From Candidatus Kuenenia stuttgartensis (GTDB lineage Bacteria; Planctomycetota; Planctomycetia; Pirellulales; UBA1268), in contig CAMBSN010000010.1 in the NCBI GenBank assembly GCA_945870505.1, forward strand, positions 1 through 52,438: a DNA stretch of 52,438 nt, in the 5' to 3' direction. Positions 1-8,203 of this stretch are shown in pieces (positions within the stretch are counted from its first letter, which is position 1; the number at the start of each line of letters is the position of its first letter). The notes under the pieces were generated by a model. The model saw nothing but the letters and a program-made list of their open reading frames with translations, was not told the DNA's origin and did no database searches. The translations under genes and the position numbers were made by a program.

Positions 1-1
1 C

Positions 2-34
2 GGCGGCGGCGGCTACGGCGGCGATCGCTACTAG
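2..34 (+). CDS. C-terminal tail of a glycine-rich protein (partial)
   Basis: Only the last ten codons and a TAG stop are present; the gene begins before the window. The readable tail is GGGGYGGDRY. Gly/Tyr-rich tails of this kind end many small bacterial RRM-type RNA-binding proteins, and some single-stranded DNA-binding proteins have glycine-rich tails too, although the usual acidic SSB tip is absent here. Its place just upstream of rpsR would suit either. The strand and frame are chosen because frame 2 gives the low-complexity glycine run followed at once by a stop. Confidence 0.45.
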   Translation, partial: GGGGYGGDRY

Positions 35-90
35 TCTCTTCTGATTCTGCGGTCGACCGAAGCGTCGTCCGATGTCGTTCAAAATCGCAT

Positions 91-125
91 CGCGGGAGCC
101 GGGTGCACCCTGCCCGGCTCCCGCG
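91..125 (+). terminator. 13-bp GC-rich hairpin between the glycine-rich gene and rpsR
   Basis: Positions 91-103 and 113-125 are perfect inverted copies around a 9-nt loop. No T-tract follows, so it is not a classical intrinsic terminator. It sits 57 bp after the stop of the upstream gene and just before a TATAGT box, which fits a transcription boundary, but an RNA-processing or leader role is also possible. Confidence 0.35.
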
Positions 126-132
126 AGCGTGT

Positions 133-138
133 TATAGT
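133..138 (+). promoter_or_regulatory. Candidate -10 box (TATAGT) for rpsR
   Basis: TATAGT matches the sigma-70 -10 consensus at five of six positions and lies 65 nt upstream of the rpsR ATG, right after a strong hairpin. No convincing -35 hexamer is seen at 16-18 bp. The same TATAGT hexamer occurs just upstream of surE. Confidence 0.35.
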
Positions 139-203
139 GTCGAGCCCTCGGGTTCCCCGGGGCCACCTTCCGTTCACCCATACGATCAGGTTCGAGATAC
201 CCG

Positions 204-488
204 ATGAGTTTCGCAGGACCCCGTGCTAAGTCGGCAAAGATGGCCCGCAAGAAGGCCAAGCCCCGTCCCAAGGTCAAGCGGCGCGATCCGATCTTCATCG
301 ACGGTGCCCGGCCGCGGCCGATGTATGTGGACTACAAGGACCTCGAACTCCTCGGCAAACTCGTCAACCGGCAGGCAAAGATCCTCAGCCGGCGGAAGAG
401 TGGCTGCACTGCTGCCAGCCAGCACGCTGTGACCAGCGCTATCAAGCGGGCCCGCTTCATGGCGCTGCTGCCGTACGTCGGCGAGTAG
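204..488 (+). CDS. rpsR: 30S ribosomal protein bS18
   Basis: bS18 binds the small-subunit platform next to bS6 and contacts 16S rRNA. The 94-residue product has a basic, Lys/Arg-rich N-terminus (residues 8-28) followed by the family core: [13 protein letters not shown] near residues 42-54, an ILSRRKSG segment near 60-67 and the characteristic end [13 protein letters not shown]. The length fits the family (75-100 aa). The ATG at 204 is used; an internal ATG at 240 (MARKKAK) would give a more typical short N-terminus and cannot be excluded. The upstream protein may be the RNA- or DNA-binding partner often found near rpsR. Confidence 0.93.
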   Translation: MSFAGPRAKSAKMARKKAKPRPKVKRRDPIFIDGARPRPMYVDYKDLELLGKLVNRQAKILSRRKSGCTAASQHAVTSAIKRARFMALLPYVGE

Positions 489-536
489 TTTGCGGTTGCC
501 GATCGGTCGCTCCTCCAGCACGGCCGTGATGTCGCT

Positions 537-974
537 ATGGGATCGTTCACGACCCGCCGTCGCGTTGAGTTTCGCGATACGGATGCTGCCGGGATCGTCC
601 ATTTCTCGGCCTTCTTCTTCTGGATGGAGTCGGTGGAGCACGAACTGCTCCGCAGCGTGGGAGTGGCCGTCGTCGATCGGGGCGCGAATGACGCGGACGG
701 CGTCGTTGACGCGAGTTGGCCGCGAGTGTCGGCCTCGTGCGACTATCTCTCGGCCGTTCGCTTCGGTGACGAACTCGAGGTCAGCGTCTCGGTCGAGGCG
801 GTCGGCCGCACGAGCGTGACCTATGCCTTCGCGTTTGCTCACGACGGCCGCAGCGTTGCCCGGGGGCGGGTGGTGGCAGTTCGCTGCCTGATACGTCCCG
901 GCGCGAAGCCCGAGGCGGTTGCGATTCCCGCCGACATCGTCCGCCGCCTCGACGCGCATCGTTCCACCGGCTGA
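537..974 (+). CDS. Acyl-CoA thioesterase, 4HBT hot-dog fold (YbgC/FadM-like)
   Basis: 145 aa. The protein opens with RRRVEFRDTDAAGIVHFSAF and continues FWMESVEHELLRS, which is the YbgC/FadM signature, including the catalytic Asp of the DTDAAG motif. Family members are cytoplasmic hot-dog hydrolases that release CoA or ACP from short- to long-chain or hydroxybenzoyl thioesters; the exact substrate cannot be told from sequence. The remaining residues follow the usual beta-strand pattern up to a GRVVAVRCLI strand. It overlaps or abuts the ABC ATPase that follows and probably shares its transcript. Confidence 0.85.
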   Translation: MGSFTTRRRVEFRDTDAAGIVHFSAFFFWMESVEHELLRSVGVAVVDRGANDADGVVDASWPRVSASCDYLSAVRFGDELEVSVSVEAVGRTSVTYAFAFAHDGRSVARGRVVAVRCLIRPGAKPEAVAIPADIVRRLDAHRSTG

Positions 975-984
975 CACTCCACCC

Positions 985-1650
985 GTGCTCCACCTCGACC
1001 GCATCACGAAGGACTACCCCGGTGCGGACGGCCCGGTTCACGTGCTCGACGGGGTGACGCTCTCGCTGCCGCCGGGGGGCCGCCTGGCGATCATGGGGCC
1101 GAGCGGATCGGGCAAGAGCACGCTGCTCTCGATCGTCGGCGGGCTTGAGCCGCCAACGGAAGGCCGCGTCACCCTCGATGGCGTCGATCCCTACGCGGCC
1201 GATGCCACCGCGCTGGCGGCCTTTCGGAATCGCCGCATCGGTTTCGTCTTCCAGGATCACCACCTGCTCGACGGCTGCACGGCCCTCGATAACGTGCTCG
1301 TGCCGGCGCTGGCCAGCGGCCGCGTGCCGATCGACCTCGTAGCCCGCGGCTCGCGGCTGCTCGAGCGGGTGGGGCTCGCCGACCGCATCACCCACCTGCC
1401 GGGCGAACTCTCCGGCGGCGAGCGTCAGCGGGTTGCGGTGGCGCGGGCGCTGCTCCTCTCGCCGCGGCTCGTGCTCGCCGACGAGCCGACCGGCCAGCTC
1501 GATTCGCGGACCGCTGGCGATGTGGCGGCGCTCATGGTCGAGCTGGTGGCAGAATCGGGCAGCATGCTCGTGGTCGTCACGCACGACGACGCGATCGCCG
1601 ACCGGGTGGGCGACATCCGCCGGCTCCGCGACGGACGGTTGGAACCATGA
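985..1650 (+). CDS. ABC transporter ATP-binding protein (LolD/MacB type)
   Basis: ATPase subunit of a type VII (MacB/Lol-like) mechanotransmission ABC system. Walker A GPSGSGKST, Q-loop VFQDHHLL, signature LSGGERQRVAVARAL, Walker B LVLADEP and the H-loop VVVTHDD are all present and ordered. A GTG at 985 is chosen as start because it begins VLHLDRITKDY, the usual first strand, and follows the thioesterase stop by 10 nt; an in-frame ATG at 919 would overlap that gene by 56 nt. The stop overlaps the permease ATG (ATGA), so the two are translationally coupled. Confidence 0.92.
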   Translation: MLHLDRITKDYPGADGPVHVLDGVTLSLPPGGRLAIMGPSGSGKSTLLSIVGGLEPPTEGRVTLDGVDPYAADATALAAFRNRRIGFVFQDHHLLDGCTALDNVLVPALASGRVPIDLVARGSRLLERVGLADRITHLPGELSGGERQRVAVARALLLSPRLVLADEPTGQLDSRTAGDVAALMVELVAESGSMLVVVTHDDAIADRVGDIRRLRDGRLEP

Positions 1651-4600
1651 GCGGTCCGGTCCGGTCGCTCGCAGGCCTAGCCTACGGGCTCGCGACCCGG
1701 TGGTGGCCGCAACTCCTCGCCCTCGCAGCGGCCTGTGCGGTGGTGGCCACCACGATCGCCGGCGCGCTGGGGGTGGGCGATGTGATTCAGGCCGGCCTTC
1801 ATCGGCTCGCCGTCGGCCGGCTCGGTCGGATCGAGGCTGCTCTGCTCGGTGACGGATTCTTTCGCCGTTCGCTGGCCGATGAACTCGCCGCCGCCGGCGC
1901 TGCGGAGTTGCCGCGACTCACCTGCACGCCCGCGCTCGTGCTCTCGGTGACGCTCGCCGCCACCACGCCAGACGCGGGAACGGCGCGGGCCACGCTCCTG
2001 GCCTGCGACGATCCCGCCGGCCTCGGCTTTGAGCCACCGCCGCCACCGCTCGAGGAGGCCACGGTGCTCGTCAACCGCCGCCTCGCCTCCGCGCTTCGCG
2101 TGGTCGCTGGCGACACGGTGGTGCTGCGGCTGCCGAAGCGGTCGGCTGTGCCGGCCGACAGTCCACTTGGCCGCCGCGTGCCCGAGTCGGTTGGCCGTCG
2201 GCTGCGGGTGGCGGCCGTGGTTGCGGACGATGGGCTCGGGCGATTCTCGCTGCGGCCCGTGCAGGCGGCCGAGCCGCTGGCGGTGATGTCGCTGACCGAT
2301 GCGCAGGCGATCCTCCGCGAGGGCGACGTCGCCAATGCGGTGTTCGTGGTCGCGTCGGGAACCTCGACGGGCGATGTGGCCGCGACGATCCGCTCGCGGC
2401 TGAAGCCCCGCCTCGACGACTTCGGTGTGGTGCTCGAGCCCGTCGCCGCGGCGGTGCGGCTGTCGAGCCGACGGCTGGTGATCCCGCCGGAGATTGACCG
2501 GGCCGCCGGGAGCGTGCTCGGGCCGGCTGGCGGTCGGGCAACGCTCGCCTTCCTGGCCAACGACATCGTGCCGCTCGACCGCGACGGTGGCGGTGGAAAG
2601 GCGCGGATTCCCTACTCGACCGTGCTCGGCATCGACGCCACGACGCTGCCCGGCGGACCGCTCGTGGACGCCACCGGCACACCGTTTGACGTGCCGCTCG
2701 ACGACGAGATCATCATCGACCGCTGGATGGCGGACGATCTCGCCGCGCAGGGCCGCCCCGTCTCCCCGGGCGACCTCGTCGTGGTGACGTCGTTCATGCC
2801 GGAGACGATTCACGGGCGGGTCGAGGAACGCAACGAAAGCTTCCGCGTCGCCGGCGTCGCCGAGATGTCGGGAGCGGCCGTCGACCGCTCGCTCGTGCCT
2901 GAGGTCGAAGGGGTGACCGATGAAGACTCGATCGCCGACTGGGATCCGCCGTTTCCGTTCGATGCCGCCCGCGTGCGGACGTTGCCGCCGCACGACGAGG
3001 ATGACCGCTACTGGAAGCAGTATCGGGCCACGCCCAAGGCGTTTGTGTCGCTCGCGGCGTCGCGGCGGCTCGCCGGCAGTCGCTTCGGCACGACGACGGC
3101 CTGGCACGTCGCCGGGGATGGCGGCGTGGCCGCCGACCTCGAGTCGCGGATCGCCGCCGCCATCAATCCCGAGCGGGCTGGCATCAGGGTGGTCGCGATC
3201 CGCGCCGAAGCCGAGACGGCGGCGAAGGGATCAACGCCCTTCGGCGGCCTGTTCCTCGCGCTGTCGTCGTTCGTCGTGGTGGCAGGGCTGCTGCTCGTCT
3301 GGCTGCTCTTCGGGCTCTTGGTCGCGGCACAGTCGCGGACGCTCGGCGCCTTAGCGGCACTCGGCTTTCCGCCGCGGCGGCTGGCTGCGGTCCTGCTCCT
3401 GGTGGGAGGGGCGTCGGCCCTCGCCGGCGCCCTGGTTGGTGCGGCGCTCGGGCCGCTCTGGACGCGGCTCCTCGTGGGGTTGCTGGGCCGCGCCTGGGAT
3501 CGCGACGTGGCCGCCGGATCGGCGGCGGTTTTTGCGCCGCAGCCCGTGTCCGTCCTCGCGCCGGCGGCTGGAGCAGCCGCGACGCTGGCGCTCGCCGTCG
3601 CGGCGGTCGCAGTCGCGGCCGTGCGGGCGGGCCGCCAGCCGCCGATGGCGCTGCTCCGCGGCAGCGGGCCCGCGGCGGCGAGAAGGGGTGGCGGCCGCAC
3701 CGCGTTGCTCGTGGCCACGGTGATGCTGACGGTGGCGGTGGCCGCAGCGGCGGCGGCAGGGCGGGCATCGGCCGACGTGGCCGTGGGCCTATTCTTCGCG
3801 GCCGGCTTCGCCGCGCTTGCCGGGCTACTCGCCCTCGTTCGCATGGCGCTGTCGTCGCGCGGTCGGCGGCCCGCACGCAACCTCGTGGAGTTTGCGGCTC
3901 GCACGCTCGCCGCCCGTCCGGGGCGTGCCTTCTCGATCGCAGCGATCGTGGCCTGCGGGCAGTTTCTCGTCGTGGCGGTGTCGGCGTTTGCGGTGCGACC
4001 TCCGGCCGATCCTGCCGATCGCCGATCGCCGACGGGCGGCTGGACCACGATCGCCACCTTCGGCGAGCCGACGTCGATCGATCCCGCCGATCCGGCGACC
4101 CGCGACACGCTCGGCCTCTCGACGGAGCAGGAGCGGGCCCTCGCGGGATGTGCGATCGCCCTGTTGCGGTCCAGCGATGGGGATGACGCGAGCTGCACCA
4201 ACCTCAACGCGACCACGCGACCGACGGTCGTCGGCGTGGGGCCGGCGTTGATCGACCGCGGCGGGTTTCGGTTCGTGGCCCATGAGCCGCTCGACGCCGC
4301 GGCCGAGGGCAACCCCTGGCGGCTGATCGATCGCCTCGGTTGGGAGGGCGACACGGCCATTCCCGCGGTGCTCGATCAGGCGACGGCACAGTGGGGGCTG
4401 AAGCTCGGCGGCGTCGGCAGCCGGTTCACGCTCCCCGACGAATCGGGCGACGCAGTCGAGTTTCGCATCGTCGGCCTCCTCGAGTCCGGCATTCTCCAGG
4501 GCCGCGTGCTCGTGTCAGAGAAGGCGTTTCAACAGCTCTTTCCCTCGCGATCCGGATACGGCATGGCGCTCCTCGACTCCTCCGGGCTCGAGCCGACGCT

Positions 4601-5075
4601 GCGGGCGTTGGTGCCGGCGGCGGCGCGGGCCGCGTGGGCCGACGCCGGCACGACACTCGAGCCTGCGATCGATCGGCTCCGCGGCTTGCAGGCGGTTCAG
4701 AACACGTTCCTTGCTGGCTTTCAGGCGCTCGGCACGCTCGGACTGCTGCTTGGCACGGCGGGCGTGGCGGCGGTTCAGGTGCAGGGTGTGGTGGAGCGGA
4801 TCGGCGGCCTCGCGGTCCTGCGGGCCGTTGGCTTCACGCTTCTTCGGGTGCGATCCCTGCTGGCGCTCGAAACGCTGGTCTCGGTCGGCCTCGGGATCCT
4901 TGCAGGAACGCTGGCGGGTGGCATGGCCGTGTGGCCCGCGCTCGCCGGCGGCACGGCGCGGCTGCCGTTGGCGTGGATTGCTGCTTCCGGAGGCCTCACG
5001 CTGGCCTCGGCGATCGTGGCGGGGTGGCTAGCCTCGGCCCGGACGGCGATCCCGGAGCGTCCTCGGGGGGGCTGA
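1647..5075 (+). CDS. Very large FtsX/MacB-like ABC transporter permease
   Basis: 1142 aa. It has an N-terminal membrane segment (about 17-45), a long extracytoplasmic region (about 50-525), a block of six hydrophobic segments (about 530-790), a second extracytoplasmic region (about 800-1010) and three C-terminal membrane segments. This is the duplicated FtsX layout in which two 4-TM-like units sit in one chain, as in planctomycete and actinobacterial MacB-like permeases. Coupled by ATGA to the ATPase. Such systems extract lipids or lipoproteins or move peptides across the envelope; nothing in the sequence fixes the cargo. The neighbouring glycosyltransferase hints at envelope work. Confidence 0.85.
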   Translation: MSGPVRSLAGLAYGLATRWWPQLLALAAACAVVATTIAGALGVGDVIQAGLHRLAVGRLGRIEAALLGDGFFRRSLADELAAAGAAELPRLTCTPALVLSVTLAATTPDAGTARATLLACDDPAGLGFEPPPPPLEEATVLVNRRLASALRVVAGDTVVLRLPKRSAVPADSPLGRRVPESVGRRLRVAAVVADDGLGRFSLRPVQAAEPLAVMSLTDAQAILREGDVANAVFVVASGTSTGDVAATIRSRLKPRLDDFGVVLEPVAAAVRLSSRRLVIPPEIDRAAGSVLGPAGGRATLAFLANDIVPLDRDGGGGKARIPYSTVLGIDATTLPGGPLVDATGTPFDVPLDDEIIIDRWMADDLAAQGRPVSPGDLVVVTSFMPETIHGRVEERNESFRVAGVAEMSGAAVDRSLVPEVEGVTDEDSIADWDPPFPFDAARVRTLPPHDEDDRYWKQYRATPKAFVSLAASRRLAGSRFGTTTAWHVAGDGGVAADLESRIAAAINPERAGIRVVAIRAEAETAAKGSTPFGGLFLALSSFVVVAGLLLVWLLFGLLVAAQSRTLGALAALGFPPRRLAAVLLLVGGASALAGALVGAALGPLWTRLLVGLLGRAWDRDVAAGSAAVFAPQPVSVLAPAAGAAATLALAVAAVAVAAVRAGRQPPMALLRGSGPAAARRGGGRTALLVATVMLTVAVAAAAAAGRASADVAVGLFFAAGFAALAGLLALVRMALSSRGRRPARNLVEFAARTLAARPGRAFSIAAIVACGQFLVVAVSAFAVRPPADPADRRSPTGGWTTIATFGEPTSIDPADPATRDTLGLSTEQERALAGCAIALLRSSDGDDASCTNLNATTRPTVVGVGPALIDRGGFRFVAHEPLDAAAEGNPWRLIDRLGWEGDTAIPAVLDQATAQWGLKLGGVGSRFTLPDESGDAVEFRIVGLLESGILQGRVLVSEKAFQQLFPSRSGYGMALLDSSGLEPTLRALVPAAARAAWADAGTTLEPAIDRLRGLQAVQNTFLAGFQALGTLGLLLGTAGVAAVQVQGVVERIGGLAVLRAVGFTLLRVRSLLALETLVSVGLGILAGTLAGGMAVWPALAGGTARLPLAWIAASGGLTLASAIVAGWLASARTAIPERPRGG

Positions 5076-5138
5076 CACACGCCGCGCGGGTCGAACTGGC
5101 CTCGCCTGTTCGGACCGCCGGCGGCTACGTTTTCCGCC

Positions 5139-6179
5139 ATGCACATTGCCGTGATCCTGCCGCGGTGGGTGGGAGACGCCGTCATGGCCACCCCGCTGCT
5201 CCGCGCCCTCACATCGCACTTCGGCAGCCGCGCGCGGATCACCGGCGTGATGCGGCCCGTGGTCGCCGACACGCTCGACGGGACGGGCTGGCTCGATGGC
5301 CACGTCTTCTACGACCGCCACGGCCGCAACGCCGAGCATCACTTCGGTGCGGCGGCAAGGGCCCTCCGCCGCGACCGACCCGACATCGCGCTCGTTCTGC
5401 CCAACTCGCTCTCGTCAGCCGCCCTGGCCTTCGCGGGCAGCGCCCGTCGCCGCGTCGGGCATGCTGGGCATCGCCGCCGCTGGCTGCTCACCGACGTCGT
5501 TCGTCCGCAACGCGATGAGGCGATCGTGCCGCCCCCGGTGGCCTTCATGGAGATCGCCGAGGCGATCGGCGTGCCGCCTGGCCCGCTCGACATGGAACTC
5601 GCGGTGGAGCCCGGCATCCAGGCCCGTGGCGACGAGATTCTCGCCGGCCTGTTTCCCGGCCGCGGCGGGCCGCTCGTGGTCCTCAACGACAACAGTTCCA
5701 ACGGGACGGCCCGGACCTGGGGCATCGACAACCACGCGGCGCTCGCCCGCTGGCTCGTCGAGCGCATGCCCGACGTGCGGGTGCTTGTGCATTGCGGCCC
5801 GGCCGACCGCGAGCAGGCCCGGGCGGTCGTGGATCGCGCCGAGTGCCCGGCAGTTCGCAGTCTTGCCGATGTGATCGACCTTCCGCTTGGCCTCTCGAAG
5901 GCGGTCTACGCACGGGCCGACGCGGCCGTCACGAGCGACAGCGGCCCGCGGCATATCGCCGCCGGCTTCGGCGTGCCCACGGTGGCGCTCCTGGGGCCCA
6001 CCGATCCGCGGAGCGGCCGGTCCGATCCGGGGCGATGCGTGGAGATCCGCCGCGACCTCTCCTGCTCTCCCTGCGATCGCGGCGAGTGTCCGCTCCGCCA
6101 CCACGACTGCATGCGGCTGATCGGCGTGGAGGAGGTGGGGGCCGCGACGCTCGCCGCCCTCGGCCGCCATCATCGGTGA
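5139..6179 (+). CDS. Glycosyltransferase family 9 (LPS heptosyltransferase-like)
   Basis: 346 aa, GT-B fold. The start LPRWVGDAVMATPLLRAL is the GT9 acceptor-side signature, and the C-terminal half holds SDSGPRHIAAGFGVPTVALL followed by GPTDP, the nucleotide-sugar binding signature of WaaC/WaaF-type enzymes. These enzymes add heptose or related sugars to the lipid A inner core at the cytoplasmic face. A Cys-rich tail (CSPCDRGECPLRHHDC, near residues 312-327) is common in this family. The ATG at 5139 starts MHIAVILP directly on the first beta strand. Donor specificity is not assignable. Confidence 0.88.
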   Translation: MHIAVILPRWVGDAVMATPLLRALTSHFGSRARITGVMRPVVADTLDGTGWLDGHVFYDRHGRNAEHHFGAAARALRRDRPDIALVLPNSLSSAALAFAGSARRRVGHAGHRRRWLLTDVVRPQRDEAIVPPPVAFMEIAEAIGVPPGPLDMELAVEPGIQARGDEILAGLFPGRGGPLVVLNDNSSNGTARTWGIDNHAALARWLVERMPDVRVLVHCGPADREQARAVVDRAECPAVRSLADVIDLPLGLSKAVYARADAAVTSDSGPRHIAAGFGVPTVALLGPTDPRSGRSDPGRCVEIRRDLSCSPCDRGECPLRHHDCMRLIGVEEVGAATLAALGRHHR

Positions 6180-6225
6180 GTCGGGGTATGATTGCCTACG
6201 TTCCGAATCCGCGAGGAGTGAGACG

Positions 6226-7248
6226 ATGCTGCAGTTTCTAGGCATGCTGGCCGCGATCGGCCTGACGGCGATGTGCTGGGGCATGTATGGCCCCGTGCTC
6301 CACTTCGGCCGCGAAGACATGCACTCCCCCTTGCGGCCGTTCGTCTGCGTCGGCATTGCCTACTTTGTGATCGCCGTGCTGGTGCCGTCACTCCTGCTCC
6401 TCAAGGGCGAAAAGGGCGCGTGGACGACGAAGGGCGTGGTCTGGAGCCTGCTCGCCGGGGTGGCCGGGGCGTGCGGGGCATTGGGGGTGATCCTCGCGCT
6501 CCACTTCGGCGGTAAGCCGATCTATGTGATGCCGCTGGTGTTTGGCGGGGCACCCGTGATCAACACGCTCCTCACGGCCGCGATGAACAAGGCCTTCGAT
6601 CAGCTCAAGGCGCCGTTTCTCGCCGGGCTGTTGCTCGTGATCACCGGGGCCGTGACGGTGCTCGTGTTCAAGCCGCATTCGCCGCCGCCGGTCGCCGCTG
6701 CTGCCGCCACAGTTGGAGGAGAGATCGCCGCGCCCGCGAAGCCGGCGGTCGAGCGGAAGGCCGAGCGGCTCGTCGCCGTGCTGGCGTCGATCGCGCTGGC
6801 GATGGTCTCGTGGGGCTCGTACGGCCCGGTGCTTCACCGCGGCCAGGCTGGCATGCAGGGAAGCCGGTTGCGGCCGCTGATCTGCATTGGCGTGTCGTAC
6901 TTCCTGATCGCGGTGCTCGTGCCGTTGGCCCTGCTCGTGCCCCTCGGTGATACCGGCCAGTGGAATGCCAACGGCATCCTTTGGAGCCTCGGCGCCGGCT
7001 CGCTCGGGGCCATCGGGGCGCTCGGCACGATCCTCGCCTTCACGCTCGGCGGCAAGCCGTTCACCGTGATGCCGGTCGTCTTCGGCTGCGCGCCGGTGAT
7101 CAACACGCTCACCACGCTCGCGCTCAACGAGACGCCGCTCGACACGATCAGCCCGTTCTTTCTCGCGGGCATGCTGGTGGTGGCGGTTGGCGCCGCGACC
7201 GTGCTCGCCTTCGGCCCGCGAGGGCACGCCCCGGCCAAGCCGGCGTGA
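6226..7248 (+). CDS. EamA/DMT-like integral membrane protein with internal duplication
   Basis: 340 aa with about ten hydrophobic segments. Residues about 1-155 and about 183-335 are clear repeats of each other: both contain GPVLH, LRP, a YF.IAVLVP helix, a G-rich helix ending LGGKP or FGGKP, and a PVVFG or LVFGGAPVINTL segment. A Pro/Ala-rich cytoplasmic-looking linker joins them. The two-times-five helix layout resembles EamA/DMT transporters, but I do not recognise a substrate-specific subfamily. A TATGAT box near 6187 and a GAGGAG ribosome binding site precede the ATG. It is followed by a REP cluster and converges on queE. Confidence 0.65.
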   Translation: MLQFLGMLAAIGLTAMCWGMYGPVLHFGREDMHSPLRPFVCVGIAYFVIAVLVPSLLLLKGEKGAWTTKGVVWSLLAGVAGACGALGVILALHFGGKPIYVMPLVFGGAPVINTLLTAAMNKAFDQLKAPFLAGLLLVITGAVTVLVFKPHSPPPVAAAAATVGGEIAAPAKPAVERKAERLVAVLASIALAMVSWGSYGPVLHRGQAGMQGSRLRPLICIGVSYFLIAVLVPLALLVPLGDTGQWNANGILWSLGAGSLGAIGALGTILAFTLGGKPFTVMPVVFGCAPVINTLTTLALNETPLDTISPFFLAGMLVVAVGAATVLAFGPRGHAPAKPA

Positions 7249-7256
7249 TGCCTTAC

Positions 7257-7478
7257 CGTAGCCGCAGGTTGGCAACCTGCGGTCTGCATGGGCACAGGTT
7301 GGCAACCTGTGCTACGGGTGGCGGAACGATGCCTGAACGTAGCCGCAGGTTTTCAACCTGCGGTCTGCATGGGCACAGGTTGGCAACCTGTGCTACGGGG
7401 TGGCGGAACGATGCCTGAACGTAGCCGCAGGTTGGCAACCTGCGGTGTGAGTGGACACAGGTTGAAAACCTGTGCTAC
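7257..7478. repeat. Tandem REPIN array: three 59-60-bp units, period 81-82 bp
   Basis: Units at 7257-7316, 7338-7397 and 7420-7478. Each begins CGTAGC, holds a CGCAGGTT/AACCTGCG palindrome, a short spacer (TCTGCATGGG in units 1 and 2), a CACAGGTT/AACCTGTG palindrome, and ends GCTAC. Thus each unit is two GTAG-headed hairpins in inverted orientation, the arrangement called REPIN or BIME in other bacteria. Units are separated by a conserved GTGGCGGAACGATGCCTGAA spacer. It fills the gap between the convergent membrane protein and queE genes. Not a CRISPR: there are no unique spacers. Confidence 0.85.
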
Positions 7479-7491
7479 TGGTAGGCGCGCA

Positions 7492-8190
7492 TCACGTGCC
7501 CCGGCGGTTGCCGAACCACGTGATGTGATGCCGCGGCGCGAGCCGGAAGCCGCGCCGGTGGCACTCGCCCGCCAGCCAGGCCGTCCGCGACGCAAGTTCC
7601 TCCGGCGTCCGCGCCTGCGGCATGAAAAACACGCGGCCGCGATCGATGCCCGGCCCCAGGTCGTCGAGCCAATCGCAGGCCTCCGCAAGATCGGCGTCGG
7701 TCTCGACCACGAACTTGAACTGGTGCGGCGCCGAGGCTGCGAGCGAGCGGAGCACGTCGTCCCGCCGCCGTGCCGCGTCGTGCCGCACGGCCCAGTTGCC
7801 CGGCGTGTCGGCCGGCGGTGTCGAGGAGGCTAGCTTCGGGCTGATCGAAACCAGGTCGAAGAGCGGCCCGTCGCCGGCGGGCAACACGGTGCCCGCGGTC
7901 TCGACGGTCACATGGTGGCCGCGGCCGCGGAGCTCGCGGCAGAGATCGGCGGCCTCGGCGAGGAGCAGCGGCTCGCCGCCGGTCACCACGACATGCCGCG
8001 GGGCGAGCGCATCGACCTCCGCGAGCACCTCGGCGACGGCCATCTCGCGGCCCTCGGGCTTCCACGATGTGAAGGGCGTGTCGCACCACACGCAGCGGAG
8101 GTTACAGCCACTCGTGCGGACGAACGTGGAGGGCGTGCCGGCCAGCAGCCCTTCCCCCTGGAGCGACGCGTAGATCTCAGAGATCTTCAT
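7492..8190 (-). CDS. queE: 7-carboxy-7-deazaguanine synthase
   Basis: Radical SAM enzyme converting 6-carboxy-tetrahydropterin to 7-carboxy-7-deazaguanine in the queuosine/preQ1 pathway. 232 aa from the ATG at 8190 (MKISEIYASLQGEG, the typical QueE start with the QGEG motif). The cluster motif C29-x3-C33-x2-C36 is followed by DTP, and VVTGGEPLL is the SAM-binding GGE motif. An in-frame ATG further upstream lies inside queC and is rejected. It starts 13 nt after the queC stop, so the two form an operon. queD and folE, needed for the earlier steps, are not in this window. Confidence 0.95.
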   Translation of the reverse strand: MKISEIYASLQGEGLLAGTPSTFVRTSGCNLRCVWCDTPFTSWKPEGREMAVAEVLAEVDALAPRHVVVTGGEPLLLAEAADLCRELRGRGHHVTVETAGTVLPAGDGPLFDLVSISPKLASSTPPADTPGNWAVRHDAARRRDDVLRSLAASAPHQFKFVVETDADLAEACDWLDDLGPGIDRGRVFFMPQARTPEELASRTAWLAGECHRRGFRLAPRHHITWFGNRRGT

Positions 8191-8203
8191 CGGTCGCTCC
8201 GCG

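Noticed and set aside
185-200. GGTTCGA-like segment suggestive of a tRNA T-arm (also near 16146)
   Set aside because: No matching acceptor, D or anticodon arms can be drawn around either site.
1677-3107. 476-codon open frame antisense to the permease
   Set aside because: Shadow frame in GC-rich coding DNA without start context, domains or membrane pattern.
7257-7478. Regular repeats resembling a small CRISPR array
   Set aside because: The segments between palindromes are themselves conserved, no unique spacers exist, the repeat is palindromic with a GTAG foot, and no cas gene is present.
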